A stretch of 64,000 nucleotides of DNA from Lepas anatifera. Taxonomy: Eukaryota > Arthropoda > Thecostraca > Lepadidae. The notes under the pieces are model-generated. The model did no database searches. It was not told where the DNA came from and saw only the letters and a program-made list of their open reading frames with translations. The position numbers and the translations under genes were made by a program. Positions 61,864 to 64,000 of this stretch are shown here, piece after piece (within the stretch, counting starts at the first letter, position 1; each line of letters opens with the position of its first letter). The DNA lies in NCBI GenBank assembly GCA_034440635.1, contig JAOTON010001948.1:62001-126000 (forward strand), given 5' to 3'.

Positions 61864-64000
61864 CAGGGGCGCAGCCAGAGCTTAGGTATGGGGGCACACC
61901 AACTTTGAGGGGCACCCCAAAAGGGCACTTTTAACGTAACCTAAAAAAACTTGCTATATCTTTGTTTATATCATTTTTGGGCATCTTTGGTTCAATGAAA
62001 ATGCAAATAAATCATTGACGGAGAAGGAAAACGCCATTAAAACCGAAAAAAGAAAAAAAATCAAAATGCCATGGAAGTAGCCAAAACACGACTGTTTTGG
62101 ATAGATTTAAGGACAAATCAGCCAACTCATGCAAGTACTTAACATCAGAGAAATCAGCGGAGCATGTGACATCTGTTACAATGTGCAGGCTAAGGCATAT
62201 TGGAGTCAAAAATTCCTTTGTTATGCCCACTGGTTTTGTCATGACGAGTGAGCCCTGGCTGAACGCGGATAAGTTCCTTGCCTCCCACAATCGCCGTGGG
62301 ACGAGGAGTGGCATAGTGCCTTTGGAAGAACACATTTTTACTGCCGGAAAAATTTGGGAGATACCTTTTGAACGCGTTTATTAAGTTCCATATTCTCAAG
62401 GATCGGTCCCAGTTAAGAGTAAATAAAAGGTGAACAGGCCGGTGGTTTGGATGGGGAGGGTGTGACAGGGTTGAAAATTGTGAAAACTAGTTCTTCATTT
62501 AAATTAATAAGTAGAATCCTGGTTTAGGGGACTGTGCTCTGAGCTCAGGGGCACATGCCCTTTTATCATTTCTTCCCAGAATCCACCAGCATAATAAGCA
62601 ATTTATATAACCAGGGGTGCCTAGGTATCACAAGCCGTTTTAGAGATTCCTCATTCCTCGTTAGCTCCGTTTTACAAGGGGAACTTCCATTGTATTCTTA
62701 TTCCCCATCTATTCAAGACCACCTTTGGGGCCCCCAAGTGTGGATCAGAGGCCTCCAGAGCAGCTTCCCCCATCCCCCCAGTTGTGCCTCCAGGGACTAG
62801 ACTAGCTCAGTGACCCCGCCCCGAGATGATGGGAGTTGGCCTTGTGTTCTTATTATCTGTCTATTCAAGACCACCTCAGGGGCCCCTGATGTAGATCAGA
62901 GCCACAGAGCTGATCATGCTTTACCCAGGGACCAGACTATCTCATTGATCCCAGAGATGAGGTCATCAGACTAGCTCAATGGGCCACAGATAGGCTCATA
63001 GGGCCTTAAACCAGTTCAAGAAGCCCCAGAACCGTTTAAGGCGCCAGATCACCTCAGGGGGGCCTCAAGCCAACTTAAGGGGCTCTCACAAACTCAGCGC
63101 CCAGACCAGCTCAGGGTACCCTCAGAACCTAGATCCGCTCTTGGGCCCCAGATCAGCTCTTGGGGCCCCAGATCAGTTCAGGGGCCTCAAGTCAGGTCAG
63201 GGGGCAAGATCAAGTCAGGGCCACTAAATCAGCTCAGGAATCCCTCACCAGCTCGGGGCCCAAGCAGTTCAAAAGTCCCAGAGCTGCTCAGGGGACACCA
63301 GATCGGCCCATAGGGCCCCAGACAGCCTCGGGGACAAACAATCAGATCAGTGATCTCCGACCAGCTCGGGGTCCAGATCAGCTCGAGAATACCAGATCAA
63401 GTCAGGAGGCACTTAATCAGCTCAGGAGCCCCATACCATCTCAGGGGGCCCTCACCAGCCAATGTGGGCCCAGCTCAGCTCAGGGCCTGGGAGCTGCTCA
63501 GGAAATCACGTAATCAACCCAGGAGGCCCGAGTCAGCTTAAAGGGCACCATATTAGCCATGGGGCACCAGACTAGCTCAGAGGGAATAAGATGGGCTCAG
63601 GAGACACACTGATGACTCAGCAGGCACCAGATCGACTCAGTGGGCATTAGTTAAGTTCAGGAGGCAGTATATCTGCTCAGGGTGCACCAGATCGATCAGC
63701 GCAGGGGGCAAGTTCAAGTCAGGGGCACTAAATCAGCTCAGGGATCCCTCAACAGCTCGGGGCCCAATCAGTTCAAAAGCCCCAGAGCTGCTCAGGGGAC
63801 ACCAGATGCCCATAGGGCACCAGATCAGCTTCAGGGACAAACAATCAGATCAGTGGTCCCCGACCAGCTCGGGAATACCAGATCAAGTCAGGAGGCACTT
63901 AATCAGCTAAGGAGCCCCATACCATCCCAGGGGCCCTCATCAGCTCTGTGGGCCCAGCTCAGCTCAGGGCTTTAGAGCTGCTCATGAAAACACGTAAAGA
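61864..64000. mobile_element. hAT-like 6.6-kb family, copy 2 (right end outside window)
   Basis: It begins CAGGGGCGCAGCCAGAGC and is colinear with 38173 onward, including GGGGCACACCAACTTTGAGG-type sequence near the end, the AT-rich segment, and the monomer array. It lacks both the 2.3-kb nested hAT and the SINE of copy 1, showing the empty sites. The base word left of it is GCTCTCGA; the matching right duplication would lie beyond the window. Confidence 0.85.

Overview
The window is a piece of animal nuclear genome. It has spliced, metazoan-type genes with long introns, tRNA-derived SINEs, non-LTR retrotransposons, TTAA-, TA- and 8-bp-TSD DNA transposons and long minisatellites. The retroelement types and gene structures suggest an invertebrate, perhaps an arthropod or crustacean, but the species cannot be fixed from sequence alone.

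Four cellular genes can be supported. (1) An 11-exon AMFR/gp78 ER ubiquitin ligase on + (12162-30279). Its exons join without a frame break into 666 codons plus a stop, with a multi-pass membrane region, a RING-H2 finger, a CUE domain and a G2BR/VIM-like tail. (2) DAD1, an oligosaccharyltransferase subunit, on - (36857-37375, two exons), with one extra base in exon 2. (3) A ZDHHC24-like palmitoyltransferase on + (45363-47904, five exons), with one extra base in a C7 run of exon 4. (4) An intronless REXO2 oligoribonuclease on - (50871-51527). They are separate housekeeping genes, not an operon; AMFR and DAD1 both act at the ER.

Mobile DNA fills most of the rest. 389-7705 is a 7.3-kb hAT-like element holding several MITEs and a G-rich tandem array. 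8176-11344 is a non-LTR element with a gag-like ORF, no reverse transcriptase and a perfect 15-bp target duplication. 38173-44750 is a 6.6-kb hAT-like element with a perfect 8-bp target duplication, carrying a nested hAT, a further hAT inside that one, and a SINE. A second copy of the 6.6-kb element begins at 61864 and runs off the end. Two decayed reverse-transcriptase elements lie at about 54.2-56.4 kb (+) and 57.4-58.6 kb (-).

The most unusual signal is in the genes. Tandem repeats in AMFR introns 3, 4, 5, 7 and 8, and in the last ZDHHC24-like intron, are locked in register with a real splice site, so each array is a run of copied acceptors or donors ending at the functional one (for example 25770, 25822, 25874, then the true exon start at 25926). 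Other notable items are inverted transposon copies flanking AMFR exons 3-4, a 14-bp perfect hairpin over the DAD1 stop codon, and a 3' tail shared by the SINEs and the gag-only LINE.
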